DNA of 64,000 bases from Penaeicola halotolerans (GTDB lineage: Bacteria > Bacteroidota > Bacteroidia > Cytophagales > Cyclobacteriaceae), in contig NZ_JAEAGO010000004.1 in NCBI RefSeq assembly GCF_016464625.1, positions 267,254 to 331,253 of the forward strand, written 5' to 3'. Of the stretch, positions 17,839 to 27,458 are shown piece after piece; positions within the stretch are counted from its first letter, which is position 1, and each line of letters begins with the position of its first letter. Below the pieces are notes generated by a model. The model was not told the origin of the DNA and ran no database searches. It worked only from the letters and a program-made list of their open reading frames with translations. Both the position numbers and the translations under genes were made by a program.

Positions 17839-18532
17839 ATTTGATCTTCCAGACGATAGTGATTTCATCTGTGATGTCGAGAGCTTTAGCTTCGATAGAA
17901 GGGCTCATCTTCATAGCAGCCATATCAAATGATGCGCGTGGAGCTATTTGAGATTCGCCATAGTGTCTCACTTGATGAATCGCTGTTGAGCTGATGCCTA
18001 ATCCTTCAAATATCACGTTGCCTTTTTCTTTAGCATCTGCGATGGCCATTTGTAGCAATTGTTTTTTGATAGCTGCTTTCTTTTCATCACTTAGTGTAAA
18101 ATTAACGCTCATATTATTCGACACGTTTTTGCTGATGACAGCTACAGCTTTTTCTAGATCTTTTTGGACATTAGGAAATGTAAAGCTGATAAGTTGAGAG
18201 GCTACAAATCCACTATCCTTCATGTTATTGTTGCGATAAATGCGATTTGGTACAACAGAATAGTTACTTGTAGTAAGTTGTTCCTTTTTAAATCCAGCCT
18301 TGATCCATTCTCTTTCAAGTTTGGCTACTGATGCGTTGAGTTGCTTGGTCGCAGCATCTGCATCAGCCTGTATATTAGCCATTTCTATTTGAAATACTGC
18401 CAAATCTGGCTTAACTGAAAGTTTAGAGGTTCCCCGTACTTCGATCGTGCTGACTTCCTGAGAAGTGTTTTGTCCTACAGCTTGAATGTAGAGTAGCCCG
18501 ATCAATCCCATCAATAGCGTTAGCTTTTTCAT
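17837..18532 (-). CDS. SIMPL (DUF541) domain periplasmic protein
   Basis: A 231-residue protein with a signal peptide ending near VGQNTSQ (about residue 20) and a SIMPL/DUF541 domain over the rest: EVRGTSKLSVKPDLAVFQIEM at the start of the domain, alternating beta strands, and DEITIVWKIK at the end. Members are secreted or periplasmic, form oligomers, and have been linked to oxidative stress in other bacteria; the mechanism is unclear. It is a single-gene unit with a possible promoter about 75-90 bp upstream on the minus strand. Confidence 0.88.
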   Translation of the reverse strand: MKKLTLLMGLIGLLYIQAVGQNTSQEVSTIEVRGTSKLSVKPDLAVFQIEMANIQADADAATKQLNASVAKLEREWIKAGFKKEQLTTSNYSVVPNRIYRNNNMKDSGFVASQLISFTFPNVQKDLEKAVAVISKNVSNNMSVNFTLSDEKKAAIKKQLLQMAIADAKEKGNVIFEGLGISSTAIHQVRHYGESQIAPRASFDMAAMKMSPSIEAKALDITDEITIVWKIK

Positions 18533-18589
18533 GATTTTTATGATTTAGTTTAAAAATATAGACGCTTATCCCAATTACTGCGCCAAATC

Positions 18590-18620
18590 TTGCGCTTAAA
18601 GAATGGTTAGCGCAAAGAAA
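18590..18620 (-). promoter_or_regulatory. Inverted repeat with embedded TTTGCGC promoter-like element upstream of the SIMPL gene
   Basis: TTGCGCT (18590-18596) and AGCGCAA (18609-18615) are exact reverse complements. Read on the minus strand, the 18613-18620 arm gives TTTCTTTGCGC, one base from the Bacteroidota -7 box TAnnTTTG, placed 80 bp before the SIMPL start. It could be a promoter under repressor control or a chance hairpin. Confidence 0.35.
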
Positions 18621-18666
18621 AAAGCAGTTGTCAGATTATCAATTATTTATAAAAAGAGGGAATAAA

Positions 18667-18689
18667 TAAAGGCTCCAAAGGAGCCTTTA
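18667..18689 (-). terminator. Terminator of valS
   Basis: AAAGGCTCC (18668-18676) and GGAGCCTTT (18680-18688) form a 9-bp stem with a 3-nt loop. On the minus strand a T-rich stretch follows. It lies just past the valS stop at 18707. Confidence 0.85.
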
Positions 18690-18706
18690 ATTTTAAGTGA
18701 TTTGTT

Positions 18707-21328
18707 TTATTTCAGTTTTGCTAAGCTTTCTTCGAGTGCTTTGATCTTCGCTTCCGCATCAGCTTGTTTCTTTTTCTCATTGGCTACTACCTGCTCTGGA
18801 GCTCCACTGACAAACTTTTCATTACTGAGTTTTTTCATCACAGAGTTGAGAAATCCCTTAGTGTACTCTAGTTCAGCAATGATGTTAGCTTTTTCTTCCT
18901 CTAAGTTCACTTCACCAGCCACTGGAATAAAAAACTCATCTCCTTTGATCACAAAGCTTAGTGAATTGGCAGCTTCATCTCCGAAGCTGATACTTTCTAC
19001 ATTTGCGAGCTTAGTAATGATATTCTGATATTGAATATACTTGTCTTGCTGTGTAGTTTTGATAATCAACTCAAGCTCTACCTTCGGAGATATGCCTTTA
19101 GACGCACGGATATTTCTAATCTGCGATACTACTTCAAAGGTCAATTCCATGCCTTGGATATCAGCAATATCAAATGCCCGTGCACTTGGCCAATCAGCGA
19201 TGATCAAGCTCTGATCTATGCTGCGCTCCTTGATCTGATGCCAGAGTTCTTCCGTGATAAATGGCATGAATGGATGCAAGATTTTCAACAGCTGCTCAAA
19301 TATCTCAATAGTCTTGTCATAAGTCTGCTGATCTATAGGCTGCTGATAGGCAGGCTTGATCATCTCAAGGTACCAAGAGCAGAAATCATCCCATACAAGC
19401 TTATAAGTAGTCATAAGCGCATCAGAGATTCTGAATTTATCAAAGTGCTCTTCTATCTCACTCAGTGCTTGATTCAGTCTATTCTCAAACCAGCTAATCG
19501 CTGCCGCATTGTGGCTACCATCTAGCTTGGGATCTATTTCCCAACCTTTGACCAGTCTGAAAGCATTCCAGATTTTATTGCTAAAGTTTCTTCCTTGCTC
19601 GACTAGTTTTTCATCAAAAGGCAAATCGTTTCCAGCAGGGGAGGAGAATAGCATGCCCGTACGAACGCCATCTGCTCCATATTGCTCGATCAGATCGATT
19701 GGGTCTGGTGAGTTGCCGAGTGATTTAGACATTTTTCTACCTTGTTTATCTCTAACAATTCCTGTGAGATAGACATTTTTGAATGGCATCTGTCCACGGT
19801 ACTCATAGCCAGCCATGATCATACGGGCTACCCAGAAGAATAATATTTCTGGTGCAGTCACAAGGTCATTGGTAGGATAGAAGTACTTGATATCTTCATT
19901 CTCTGGATCTTTGAATCCATCGAAAACTGAAATCGGCCATAACCAAGAAGAGAACCATGTATCAAGAACATCCTCATCTTGTCTTAAGTCTTTGATCGTC
20001 AGTGTAGCATCATATTTCTCTTGTGCGATAGCTAGTGCTTTCTCAGGAGAGTTGGCTACTACGATCTCACCGCTAGGGAGGTAGTAAGCTGGAATCCTGT
20101 GTCCCCACCATAGCTGACGAGAGATACACCAGTCCCGGACGTTTTCCATCCAGCTACGGTACATGTTTTTAAACTTAGCAGGGTGAAGTTGGATCTGATC
20201 ATTCATCACATTTTCTAGTGCCGGCTTGGTGATTTGATCCATTTTCAGAAACCACTGCAGAGAAAGCTTAGGTTCTATAACAGCATCTGTTCGCTCAGAG
20301 TGACCGACATTAGACATGTAGTCTTCTTCCTTGACCAGTTGGTCTACTTCAGCTAGTAGCTTGGCTATCTTCTTTCTAGCGATGAAGCGGTCTTCACCCA
20401 CTAGTATTTGAGCTTTTTCGTTGAGCGTACCATCATCATTAAGGATATCAATGACCTCTAGCTTATGTCTGAGTCCTATTTCATAGTCATTGAGATCGTG
20501 AGCAGGCGTGACTTTGAGACAGCCTGTACCGAACTCCATGTCCACATAGTCATCTTCTATGATTGGAATGCTTTTATTGATCAAAGGAATGATCGCCCGT
20601 TTACCTTTGAGATGCGTGAATCGGCTATCATTTGGATTGATACAAATGGCTACGTCAGCCATGATGGTCTCTGGACGTGTAGTTGCTATTGTCAGGAAAT
20701 CCTGAGTACCTTCTATTTGATATTTGATGTGATAAAGCTTAGAGCGTACTTCTTTGAAGATAACTTCATCATCGGATAGCGCAGTTTTTCCTTTAGGATC
20801 CCAATTGACCATACGGATGCCTCTGTAGATTTGTCCTTTATTGAACAAGTCAACAAATACATCGATGACAGCAGCACTGAGATCTTCTTCCATGGTGAAT
20901 CGCGTACGATCCCAATCACAGGAAGCCCCTAGCTTTTTGAGTTGCTCTAGGATGATACCGCCATATTTTTCCTTCCATTCCCAAGCATGCTTGAGGAAGT
21001 CTTCACGGCTGATATTTTTCTTATCGATACCTTTTTCTTTGAGCATAGCGACTACCTTGGCCTCTGTAGCAATGGACGCATGGTCTGTGCCCGGAACCCA
21101 GCAAGCCTCCATACCTTTCATACGTGCTCTTCTGATGAGTACATCCTGGATGGTGTTATTAAGCATATGCCCCATGTGAAGTACTCCAGTGACATTAGGT
21201 GGAGGAATCACGATGGTATAAGGCTTTTTCTCGGGATTGGCTTTGGCTTTGAAGAAACCATTGTCCAGCCAATACTGATACCATTTGCTCTCTGTTTCTT
21301 GTGGATTGTACTTTGTAGCTATCGACAT
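18707..21328 (-). CDS. valS: Valine--tRNA ligase
   Basis: An 873-residue class I aminoacyl-tRNA synthetase. The HIGH-type motif HMGH is at 51-54 in [12 protein letters not shown], and KMSKS is at 532-536. ValS family features include [14 protein letters not shown], the editing-domain segment [13 protein letters not shown] and a C-terminal coiled-coil arm that ends the protein. I start at the ATG at 21328 ([10 protein letters not shown]), since the longest frame adds 13 residues with no family match. It charges tRNA-Val with valine and edits mischarged threonine. It is a single-gene unit with its own terminator. Confidence 0.98.
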   Translation of the reverse strand: MSIATKYNPQETESKWYQYWLDNGFFKAKANPEKKPYTIVIPPPNVTGVLHMGHMLNNTIQDVLIRRARMKGMEACWVPGTDHASIATEAKVVAMLKEKGIDKKNISREDFLKHAWEWKEKYGGIILEQLKKLGASCDWDRTRFTMEEDLSAAVIDVFVDLFNKGQIYRGIRMVNWDPKGKTALSDDEVIFKEVRSKLYHIKYQIEGTQDFLTIATTRPETIMADVAICINPNDSRFTHLKGKRAIIPLINKSIPIIEDDYVDMEFGTGCLKVTPAHDLNDYEIGLRHKLEVIDILNDDGTLNEKAQILVGEDRFIARKKIAKLLAEVDQLVKEEDYMSNVGHSERTDAVIEPKLSLQWFLKMDQITKPALENVMNDQIQLHPAKFKNMYRSWMENVRDWCISRQLWWGHRIPAYYLPSGEIVVANSPEKALAIAQEKYDATLTIKDLRQDEDVLDTWFSSWLWPISVFDGFKDPENEDIKYFYPTNDLVTAPEILFFWVARMIMAGYEYRGQMPFKNVYLTGIVRDKQGRKMSKSLGNSPDPIDLIEQYGADGVRTGMLFSSPAGNDLPFDEKLVEQGRNFSNKIWNAFRLVKGWEIDPKLDGSHNAAAISWFENRLNQALSEIEEHFDKFRISDALMTTYKLVWDDFCSWYLEMIKPAYQQPIDQQTYDKTIEIFEQLLKILHPFMPFITEELWHQIKERSIDQSLIIADWPSARAFDIADIQGMELTFEVVSQIRNIRASKGISPKVELELIIKTTQQDKYIQYQNIITKLANVESISFGDEAANSLSFVIKGDEFFIPVAGEVNLEEEKANIIAELEYTKGFLNSVMKKLSNEKFVSGAPEQVVANEKKKQADAEAKIKALEESLAKLK

Positions 21329-21461
21329 GATATAATATATAATTCTGAATGCTCTATGAAGGCACAAAAATAAGGGAAAAAATGATTATGGCCTTGTCGT
21401 TACTTAAAGGAAAGGGAAATTTTAAAGCAGTGGTTTAATTTTTATAAAGCTACTAAAGTCT

Positions 21462-21469
21462 TATTTTTG
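21462..21469 (+). promoter_or_regulatory. Probable -7 promoter box (TAnnTTTG) of fahA
   Basis: TATTTTTG at 21462-21469, followed by CG, matches the Bacteroidota sigma-ABfr -7 consensus. It sits 21 bp before the chosen ATG. A T-run about 19 bp upstream is only a weak -33 element (TTTG expected). Confidence 0.5.
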
Positions 21470-21490
21470 CGCAACACTAACAGTTTAGAG

Positions 21491-22759
21491 ATGACGAACG
21501 CGAATGACCCTTCCTTAAAAACATGGGTACAAGTCCCTAAAGGATCAGATTTTCCAATTCAAAACTTACCTTTTGGCATTTTTAAAAACAAGCGACTCAG
21601 TCCTAGAGCTGGGGTTGCTATTGGAGATAAAATAGTAGATTTAGCTGTTTTGCAAGAGGAAGGCTTTTTATCAGCACTTCATTTACCTGATGCGATATTT
21701 TTAGGTGAAAGCCTCAATGACTTCATAGAACTTGGTAGGCCTGTTACTAAAAAAGTACGTGAACGCGTATCAGAGTTGCTAAGAGAAGATAATGAAGAAC
21801 TCAGAGACCATCAGTCACGAGGCAAGGTTATGGTCAATAGAAAAGAAGCAGAAATGCTCATGCCTGTCAAAGTGGGGGATTATACTGACTTCTACAGTAG
21901 TATGGAGCATGCAACCAATGTCGGCAGTATGTTTCGAGATCCAGCGAATGCTCTTTTGCCAAATTGGAAGCACTTACCAGTAGGCTATCATGGTAGAGCC
22001 TCTTCTATCATACCTTCTGGGGTGAATATTCACCGGCCTAAAGGTCAATATAAGACTCCTGACATGGATGCGCCACAGTTTGGCCCATCACGAAAGATGG
22101 ATATGGAGTTGGAGATGGGTTTTATTACATGTAAGCCAACCAAACTTGGTGACAGTATCACAACAGCAGAAGCAGAGGAACATATATTCGGTTTTGTCCT
22201 ATTCAATGATTGGTCAGCGAGAGATTTGCAAGCATGGGAATACGTACCTCTTGGGCCTTTCTTAGGAAAAAACTTTGCTTCTTCGATGTCTCCTTGGATC
22301 GTTACCTTAGATGCTTTAGAGCCGTTTAGAGTAGCGGGGCCAAAGCAAGACACTCCTGTTTTACCTTACTTGGCTTTTAAGGGAAATAAGAGTTTTGATA
22401 TCAAGCTAGAGGCTTACTTAAAACCAGAAGGTGGCAAGGATAATCTAATTTGCCAGTCAAACTTCAAGTACATGTACTGGAATATAGCTCAGCAACTAGC
22501 CCATCACACCGTCAATGGCTGTAATATCAACGTGGGAGACTTGTATGCTTCAGGTACGATTTCAGGGCCTACTGAGGATAGCTTTGGTTCATTACTCGAG
22601 CTCAGCTGGAATGGTACCAAGCCACTAAAGCTAGCAGATGGTACAAAGCGAAGCTTTATGGAAGATGGTGATACCATCACGCTGAAGGGCTACTGTGAAA
22701 AAGATGGCGTAAAAATAGGCTTCGGTGAAGTCACAGCAACTTTACTTCCTGCAAAGTAA
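21491..22759 (+). CDS. fahA: Fumarylacetoacetase
   Basis: A 422-residue protein, the usual length. It has an N-terminal SH3-like domain (about 1-115) and the catalytic FAH domain after it, with the segments DYTDFYSSMEHATNVG, VGYHGRASSI, MELEMGFI and FNDWSARDLQAWEY that supply the metal and active-site residues. It hydrolyses fumarylacetoacetate to fumarate and acetoacetate, the last step of tyrosine breakdown. The other tyrosine genes are not here. I chose the ATG at 21491, as the in-frame TTG at 21467 overlaps the promoter box. A terminator follows. Confidence 0.97.
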   Translation: MTNANDPSLKTWVQVPKGSDFPIQNLPFGIFKNKRLSPRAGVAIGDKIVDLAVLQEEGFLSALHLPDAIFLGESLNDFIELGRPVTKKVRERVSELLREDNEELRDHQSRGKVMVNRKEAEMLMPVKVGDYTDFYSSMEHATNVGSMFRDPANALLPNWKHLPVGYHGRASSIIPSGVNIHRPKGQYKTPDMDAPQFGPSRKMDMELEMGFITCKPTKLGDSITTAEAEEHIFGFVLFNDWSARDLQAWEYVPLGPFLGKNFASSMSPWIVTLDALEPFRVAGPKQDTPVLPYLAFKGNKSFDIKLEAYLKPEGGKDNLICQSNFKYMYWNIAQQLAHHTVNGCNINVGDLYASGTISGPTEDSFGSLLELSWNGTKPLKLADGTKRSFMEDGDTITLKGYCEKDGVKIGFGEVTATLLPAK

Positions 22760-22763
22760 AACG

Positions 22764-22789
22764 AAAAAGGCACCTAATGGTGCCTTTTT
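22764..22789. terminator. Bidirectional terminator after fahA
   Basis: AAAAAGGCACC (22764-22774) and GGTGCCTTTTT (22779-22789) form a perfect 11-bp stem with a TAAT loop, with A and T runs at the two ends. It lies between fahA and the convergent membrane protein gene. Confidence 0.92.
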
Positions 22790-22803
22790 ATATTGAAATG
22801 ACC

Positions 22804-23253
22804 TTAAGATTTCACCTGTTTTTTAGCTACTTTATCTCTAAGGTAGCTAACTGCTTGCTCGTAATTAGTGCTCTCATGATTACTCATATTGTAGAGAATC
22901 GGACCAGGTAGTTGTACTGTAAGGTGTTTAAACTCTTTTGAGTTAGCCTTGATGATTTCTTCTTTCCAAGCTGCTATATCTGTGATAGGGAACTGCCTTT
23001 TGACGCCTTTAAGTGGGACTCGGATCGATATTTTGCCTTTTCCTAATGTCAAAAATCGAATGTTGCTCATTAATTTGATCAAAACGAAAACAGCTGCTAA
23101 TGTTAGTAAGGTAGCTAAGCCAATATACACATAGATCGGCCAAGTCTGTACAGTGTAAAAGTGTCTGAGCAGCCACATCACTCCTATGGAAAATAATATA
23201 GCCAAAAATGTCAAAAGAAAAATGACATTTGCTTTGGGCTTGCAGATGATCAT
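22804..23253 (-). CDS. Two-span membrane protein with PH-like cytosolic domain
   Basis: A 149-residue protein with two hydrophobic segments (about 10-30 and 40-60) and a soluble C-terminal part of about 85 residues. The latter contains alternating strands and a helix with NYEQAVSYLRDK, which looks like the bacterial PH-like domains found after two membrane spans. No precise family was recognised. Its ATG overlaps the stop of the upstream AcpH-like gene by 4 bp (ATGA), so the two are translationally coupled. Function unknown. Confidence 0.72.
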   Translation of the reverse strand: MIICKPKANVIFLLTFLAILFSIGVMWLLRHFYTVQTWPIYVYIGLATLLTLAAVFVLIKLMSNIRFLTLGKGKISIRVPLKGVKRQFPITDIAAWKEEIIKANSKEFKHLTVQLPGPILYNMSNHESTNYEQAVSYLRDKVAKKQVKS

Positions 23254-23846
23254 AGTGTTTGGTTTAGGTTTTTGAGATAGTCTCGTGCAAAAATAACAAG
23301 TTCGGGGAAAAATGCATTAAAATCTTTGGTCAACTGATTTTCATGTTTGATGAGTGCTAGGTGTGCGTTTTCCATTCCAGAATCAAATGTAGTCCTACGT
23401 GCCAGTCCGCTAAGGGAGCGTTTGATACCCTCATGAGTGCCATAGTGTAGTAGCCAGTTTTGAGGGATCATATAGCTGAGCATGTGTTTGGCTTCTACAG
23501 GGATGATTTGATTAAATTTCATGAGCTCTTTATAGACTTCTTGAGTGTATTGAGCCAAAGCTGTAGTATGATAGGTTGACCAATTTGTCGCTAAAAAATA
23601 ATCGTAAAACACGTCTATGACTACACCAGCATAGTGTCTGAATTCTTCTCTGATAAGAGATTTACTCCCGCTGACTATTGGATGCAGATCGGTATATTCA
23701 TCTATGGCACGATGCAGTTTAACGCCTTTCACTATCTCAGCCTCAAACTGTTCCTCAGGATTTCCTTTGATGAAATCACCTAAGAAATTACCCACCAATA
23801 TTTTCGGTTGGTCAAAGGAAAGATAGGCATGTGCTAAAAAATTCAT
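23250..23846 (-). CDS. Acyl carrier protein phosphodiesterase-like (AcpH/DUF479 family)
   Basis: A 198-residue protein that opens with MNFLAHAYLS and VGNFLGDFIKG, then GVKLHRAIDEYTD and VIDVFYDYFLATNW, all hallmarks of the AcpH (DUF479) family. The histidines and aspartates in these motifs fit its HD-like metal site. E. coli AcpH removes the phosphopantetheine arm from ACP; relatives in Bacteroidota are not well tested, so the substrate is inferred. It is the first gene of a two-gene operon with the PH-like membrane protein, and is divergent from the helicase gene 63 bp away. Confidence 0.85.
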   Translation of the reverse strand: MNFLAHAYLSFDQPKILVGNFLGDFIKGNPEEQFEAEIVKGVKLHRAIDEYTDLHPIVSGSKSLIREEFRHYAGVVIDVFYDYFLATNWSTYHTTALAQYTQEVYKELMKFNQIIPVEAKHMLSYMIPQNWLLHYGTHEGIKRSLSGLARRTTFDSGMENAHLALIKHENQLTKDFNAFFPELVIFARDYLKNLNQTL

Positions 23847-23909
23847 TATTTCTTTTTAATTGATGAACAGGTCAAGATACTCATTAGTTTTGAACTCAAA
23901 TCGAATAGT

Positions 23910-25841
23910 ATGCAGGGAATCAGAGATCAGATCAAAAAACTTCAGGATTTGCTTAAAATCGAGAAGGAAGAAGATCTGTCGCAATATAAAAAAAGGCATC
24001 TCACGTATAGTTTTGAAGAAAAACGCAAAAGTGGTGTGTGCTGGTATCCAATTCAGATCAAGCGTCAGCTGGCAAGTCTTGGAGATAAAACCCTCATCGA
24101 AATCGAACGCACTCAAGGAGTCAATGAAAAGCATGCTTTTAATTCTGGTAAACTCGTAAGTCTTTTTGTCAATACTGGGGGAAAGCAAGATTCTCGAAGC
24201 TCAGTCAATGGGGTGGTGAATTATGTAAAAAATAACACCATGACCATCACACTCAATACAGATGATCTACCTGAGTGGATAGATGATGGCAAATTGGGCT
24301 TGGACTTACTTTTTGATGAGGCCTCATACAGAGAAATGGAGGCTGCGCTAAAAGACCTCCAACAAAGTAAAAACGAAAGGCTCAATCACCTTAAAGAAGT
24401 GCTTCTTGGTGAGCGAGAGGCTAGTTTTCAACAGCTGACACCGTTCAAAGTACCTCAATTAAATGATCGCCAAAACGCAGCCCTGCAAAATATCTTACAA
24501 GCGGAAGATGTAGCGATCATTCATGGTCCTCCTGGCACTGGTAAGACGACTACTTTGGTCTACGCGATCCTGAAAACGCTTGAGTCGGAGTCTAAAGTGA
24601 TGGTCTGCGCGCCAAGTAATGCTGCTACAGATCTACTCGTAGAGAAACTTACGGAAATGGACGTGGAGGTACTAAGGGTAGGTCATCCAGCACGTGTGAC
24701 AGAGAGTCAACTTAATCAGACCATTGACGTCAAAATCTCAAAGCATGCTACTTATAAAGACCTCAAGCAAGTCAGGAGAAAGTCAGAAGAGCTAAAAAGT
24801 ATAGCCAAAAAATACAAACGCCAATATGGCTATGCAGAGCGTCAGCAGCGATCTATGTTACTCGATGAATCGCGCAGATTGAGAGAAGAAGCAGAGATGT
24901 TAGAGCATTATATTGTTCAGGACTTGCTAGGTAAGACGCAAGTAATAGCCTGTACTTTAGTAGGTGCTACAAGTCAGCTAATCAGACATTTGAAGTTTCA
25001 GACTGTCTTTATCGATGAAGCAGCTCAGGCACTAGAGCCGGCTTGTTGGATACCGATCATGAGAGCACAGCGAGTGGTCTTGGCAGGTGATCACTGTCAG
25101 CTACCGCCCACCATTAGATCTATAGAAGCAGCTAGGGGCGGGCTAGCAAAGACACTTTTCGAAAAAGTAATTGGAAAAGGTACTGTAGATGTGATGCTAG
25201 AGGTTCAGTATCGCATGCCTGAGATGATTATGGAGTTTTCGAGTAGGTCTTTTTATCAAGGTAGATTGCTCGCACATGATAGTGTCAAAGATCAGTCACT
25301 AAGGCCTGGAGAGGTACAGCTAGAGTTTATCGATACTGCTGGCTGTGGGTTCACAGAGAGTATAGATAAGGAGACTCTCAGTACTCAAAATATAGAAGAA
25401 GCCAATCTAGTATTGAAGCAATTGAATGCTTTGGTAAGAGAACTTGGGCTGAAGCAAATTCAAGAGGAGCGTATCAGCTTTGGATTGATCGCGCCATACA
25501 GGGCACAGATCAGCTACCTAAGCACACAAGTCTATGATACCTTTGAGTATCCTAATCTGAAATCGTTAGGAGAAATACTCGTCATAGATACGGTAGATGG
25601 TTTTCAGGGGCAAGAGCGGGATGTGATTTTTATCAGTTTAACTCGCTCTAATAGCAGTGGAGAGATTGGTTTTTTGGCGGAGACGCGAAGGATGAATGTG
25701 GCCATGACGAGAGCAAAGAAAAAAATGGTGGTCTTCGGTGATTCGGCCACACTCTGTAGTCATGAGTTTTATAGTGATTTTGTAGACTTCACCCAATCAA
25801 ATGCAGGGTATAGGAGTGCTTATGAGTTGATGGAGTTTTGA
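23910..25841 (+). CDS. Superfamily 1 DNA/RNA helicase (IGHMBP2/Upf1-like)
   Basis: A 643-residue helicase. An N-terminal beta-barrel-like part covers residues 1 to about 185. Walker A GPPGTGKT is at 206-213. Motif II is FIDEAAQALEPA, motif III AGDHCQLPP, motif IV region RMPEMIMEFS, motif V VDGFQGQERDVI and motif VI NVAMTRAKK. The order and spacing match the Upf1/SMUBP2 branch of SF1B helicases, which unwind 5'-3' on DNA or RNA. No nuclease domain is fused and no obvious partner gene is adjacent. The role in bacteria of this type is uncertain; repair or RNA metabolism are both possible. Confidence 0.93.
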   Translation: MQGIRDQIKKLQDLLKIEKEEDLSQYKKRHLTYSFEEKRKSGVCWYPIQIKRQLASLGDKTLIEIERTQGVNEKHAFNSGKLVSLFVNTGGKQDSRSSVNGVVNYVKNNTMTITLNTDDLPEWIDDGKLGLDLLFDEASYREMEAALKDLQQSKNERLNHLKEVLLGEREASFQQLTPFKVPQLNDRQNAALQNILQAEDVAIIHGPPGTGKTTTLVYAILKTLESESKVMVCAPSNAATDLLVEKLTEMDVEVLRVGHPARVTESQLNQTIDVKISKHATYKDLKQVRRKSEELKSIAKKYKRQYGYAERQQRSMLLDESRRLREEAEMLEHYIVQDLLGKTQVIACTLVGATSQLIRHLKFQTVFIDEAAQALEPACWIPIMRAQRVVLAGDHCQLPPTIRSIEAARGGLAKTLFEKVIGKGTVDVMLEVQYRMPEMIMEFSSRSFYQGRLLAHDSVKDQSLRPGEVQLEFIDTAGCGFTESIDKETLSTQNIEEANLVLKQLNALVRELGLKQIQEERISFGLIAPYRAQISYLSTQVYDTFEYPNLKSLGEILVIDTVDGFQGQERDVIFISLTRSNSSGEIGFLAETRRMNVAMTRAKKKMVVFGDSATLCSHEFYSDFVDFTQSNAGYRSAYELMEF

Positions 25842-26001
25842 AGGATATAAGTATCTGATGATTTTGAGAAAATAGTATCTATTTTTAGATTATTTCGTAT
25901 AGTTTAAATATATTTAAAATATGTTCAGTGATATTTAATCTATTCAACTATTCTGTTAAAGATCACAAATTCACTTTTGTCTCAACTTAAATACTATCAA
26001 A

Positions 26002-26427
26002 ATGCTAACTAGATCAAATTTCGGAAAGCTTCTAACAGCCTCAATGGTTGTGGTATTGGTCTTCATTTCTGCTTTAGTATCTTTTGCGCAAGCGCCTTCA
26101 GATCTCAAAGAATTTAAAATCCTCATCGAAGAAACTGATAATGGTATAAAAATGATCAGTGAAGAGGGTACTGCATGGAAGGAGTTGAGTTTTAAGTTTG
26201 ATAAAAAGAAGCCTCATCTGATTGATGCATACGGAGTGACAACTCTAGATGAAATGCCTGTCAGAGAAGCTTCGGTATATGCTGATTTTCAGTTTACTAT
26301 TGTAAAGGAAAAGGACAGAATAGTTTTAAAAAGCAATGAAGGCACAGCGTGGAAAGAGTTGAGTTTTTCATTTGCTAAAAATGGTCGTCAGCGAATCAAT
26401 CAATTCGGAACGGCTTCAGTGAAGTAA
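26002..26427 (+). CDS. Small secreted protein with two internal repeats
   Basis: A 141-residue protein with a signal peptide ending near VSFAQ (about residue 30). The mature part holds two copies of a module of about 43 residues, at 38-80 and 96-139. Each contains the identical nonamer GTAWKELSF (56-64 and 114-122) within a pattern of F-x-I, a charged stretch, S-x-E-GTAWKELSF-x-F and a final aromatic-glycine. No known family was recognised. It is preceded by 160 bp of AT-rich DNA and followed by its own terminator, so it is a single-gene unit. Probably periplasmic or secreted; function unknown. Confidence 0.75.
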   Translation: MLTRSNFGKLLTASMVVVLVFISALVSFAQAPSDLKEFKILIEETDNGIKMISEEGTAWKELSFKFDKKKPHLIDAYGVTTLDEMPVREASVYADFQFTIVKEKDRIVLKSNEGTAWKELSFSFAKNGRQRINQFGTASVK

Positions 26428-26450
26428 TTTAATCCCAAAAACTTGATAAG

Positions 26451-26484
26451 AAAGACTGAATGTCCTTTGATGTTCAGTCTTTTA
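26451..26484 (+). terminator. Terminator of the repeat protein gene
   Basis: AAAGACTGAA (26451-26460) and TTCAGTCTTT (26473-26482) form a perfect 10-bp stem with a 12-nt loop, followed by a T-rich stretch. Confidence 0.8.
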
Positions 26485-26615
26485 TTTCTTTATAGCAACA
26501 ATATACATGACACGGATTGTACAGTATTATTTTGGTAGATCATCAACAAAGCACTTTTCGTATCGGGAGTTCTAGGAGTAATTTGGTACGTTAAATTTTT
26601 GAAGAAAAAATATAA

Positions 26616-27434
26616 ATGCTTAAAAAGGAAATCCATATTGTTTTTGGTAGCTCAAAGAAATCTAATCTTTTAAGAAGTAGGGATTTAGCACTTTCAGCAG
26701 AACAAGTAATTGATCTCAGTGATGACCTGATGATCGGTCCTATTGCTGATCTTGAACAGAAATCGGGAGTTGAAGCTAGGAAAAAGTGGCTAGGAGAAAC
26801 TACTTTTTGTCATTTCGCTATTGAGCATGTTATCAATCAGGTAGAGGAGGATGTCTCAAAGACTAATGCTGTAAAAAAAGCACTTGAAAAAGGAGCAAAA
26901 ATTCACATCTGGTCTGGGCGCGACACCATTGACCGTTTGGGAACATCACGCTTAATTTATGAGATCCGTGATTTCAGCGAGCAGATTAATATCCTCGATG
27001 TTCCTTCAGATTTTAAAGTTAGGGCAAGATTAGGACATGAGTTTCATCCACGCTCACTTGTTGTTTTAAATGCTGATCAAATCCCTTTGTTAATTCCATA
27101 CTTTAAAAAGTTAGATCAAAACAGCTGCAATAAATTAATCAGTTTGTGGGATCGGATGATAAAAGAAAAAGGGTTTTTGAGAGTAGCAGGTTCTGATGGG
27201 GAGATTAACTCACAAGAAGAAAACTATTTTGATGACGCGCTACTTTTCAGATGTCCTAATGAGTTTGTCAGCTCAGCACGAGTAGTAGGAGAGACATTGG
27301 TTGATATTAATTTTGAGATTTATAATGATGAGATACTCAATTGGCGATTAATCACATTAGCTAAAGAGCAGAAAATTGATTTTATAGGGGAATTACGCTG
27401 TATGAGAGATTATCATGTGAGGCGTAAGGCTTGA
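26616..27434 (+). CDS. DUF1835 / DUF3658 protein
   Basis: A 272-residue soluble protein. The N-terminus (IHIVFGSSKKSNLL, then DDLMIGPIADL) fits DUF1835, whose members start with a strand-Gly-Ser loop and a GP(I/L) motif. IHIWSGRDTIDRLG is typical of the middle of the family, and the last third fits DUF3658, often fused to DUF1835. The biochemical role is unknown. The gene stands alone, 188 bp after the repeat protein, and converges on the IMPase-like gene with only 24 bp between the stops and no clear terminator. Confidence 0.8.
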   Translation: MLKKEIHIVFGSSKKSNLLRSRDLALSAEQVIDLSDDLMIGPIADLEQKSGVEARKKWLGETTFCHFAIEHVINQVEEDVSKTNAVKKALEKGAKIHIWSGRDTIDRLGTSRLIYEIRDFSEQINILDVPSDFKVRARLGHEFHPRSLVVLNADQIPLLIPYFKKLDQNSCNKLISLWDRMIKEKGFLRVAGSDGEINSQEENYFDDALLFRCPNEFVSSARVVGETLVDINFEIYNDEILNWRLITLAKEQKIDFIGELRCMRDYHVRRKA

Positions 27435-27458
27435 TAGCTTTTTATTCATTAAATTTTT

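Noticed and set aside
18702-21373. Several plus-strand open frames across valS
   Set aside because: All lie antisense to valS, which is a complete, highly conserved gene; their peptides look like reverse-frame products.
23856-24188. Minus-strand open frame of 110 codons overlapping the helicase start
   Set aside because: It lies opposite the helicase N-terminus, shows no family pattern or signal, and is explained as a shadow of the real gene.
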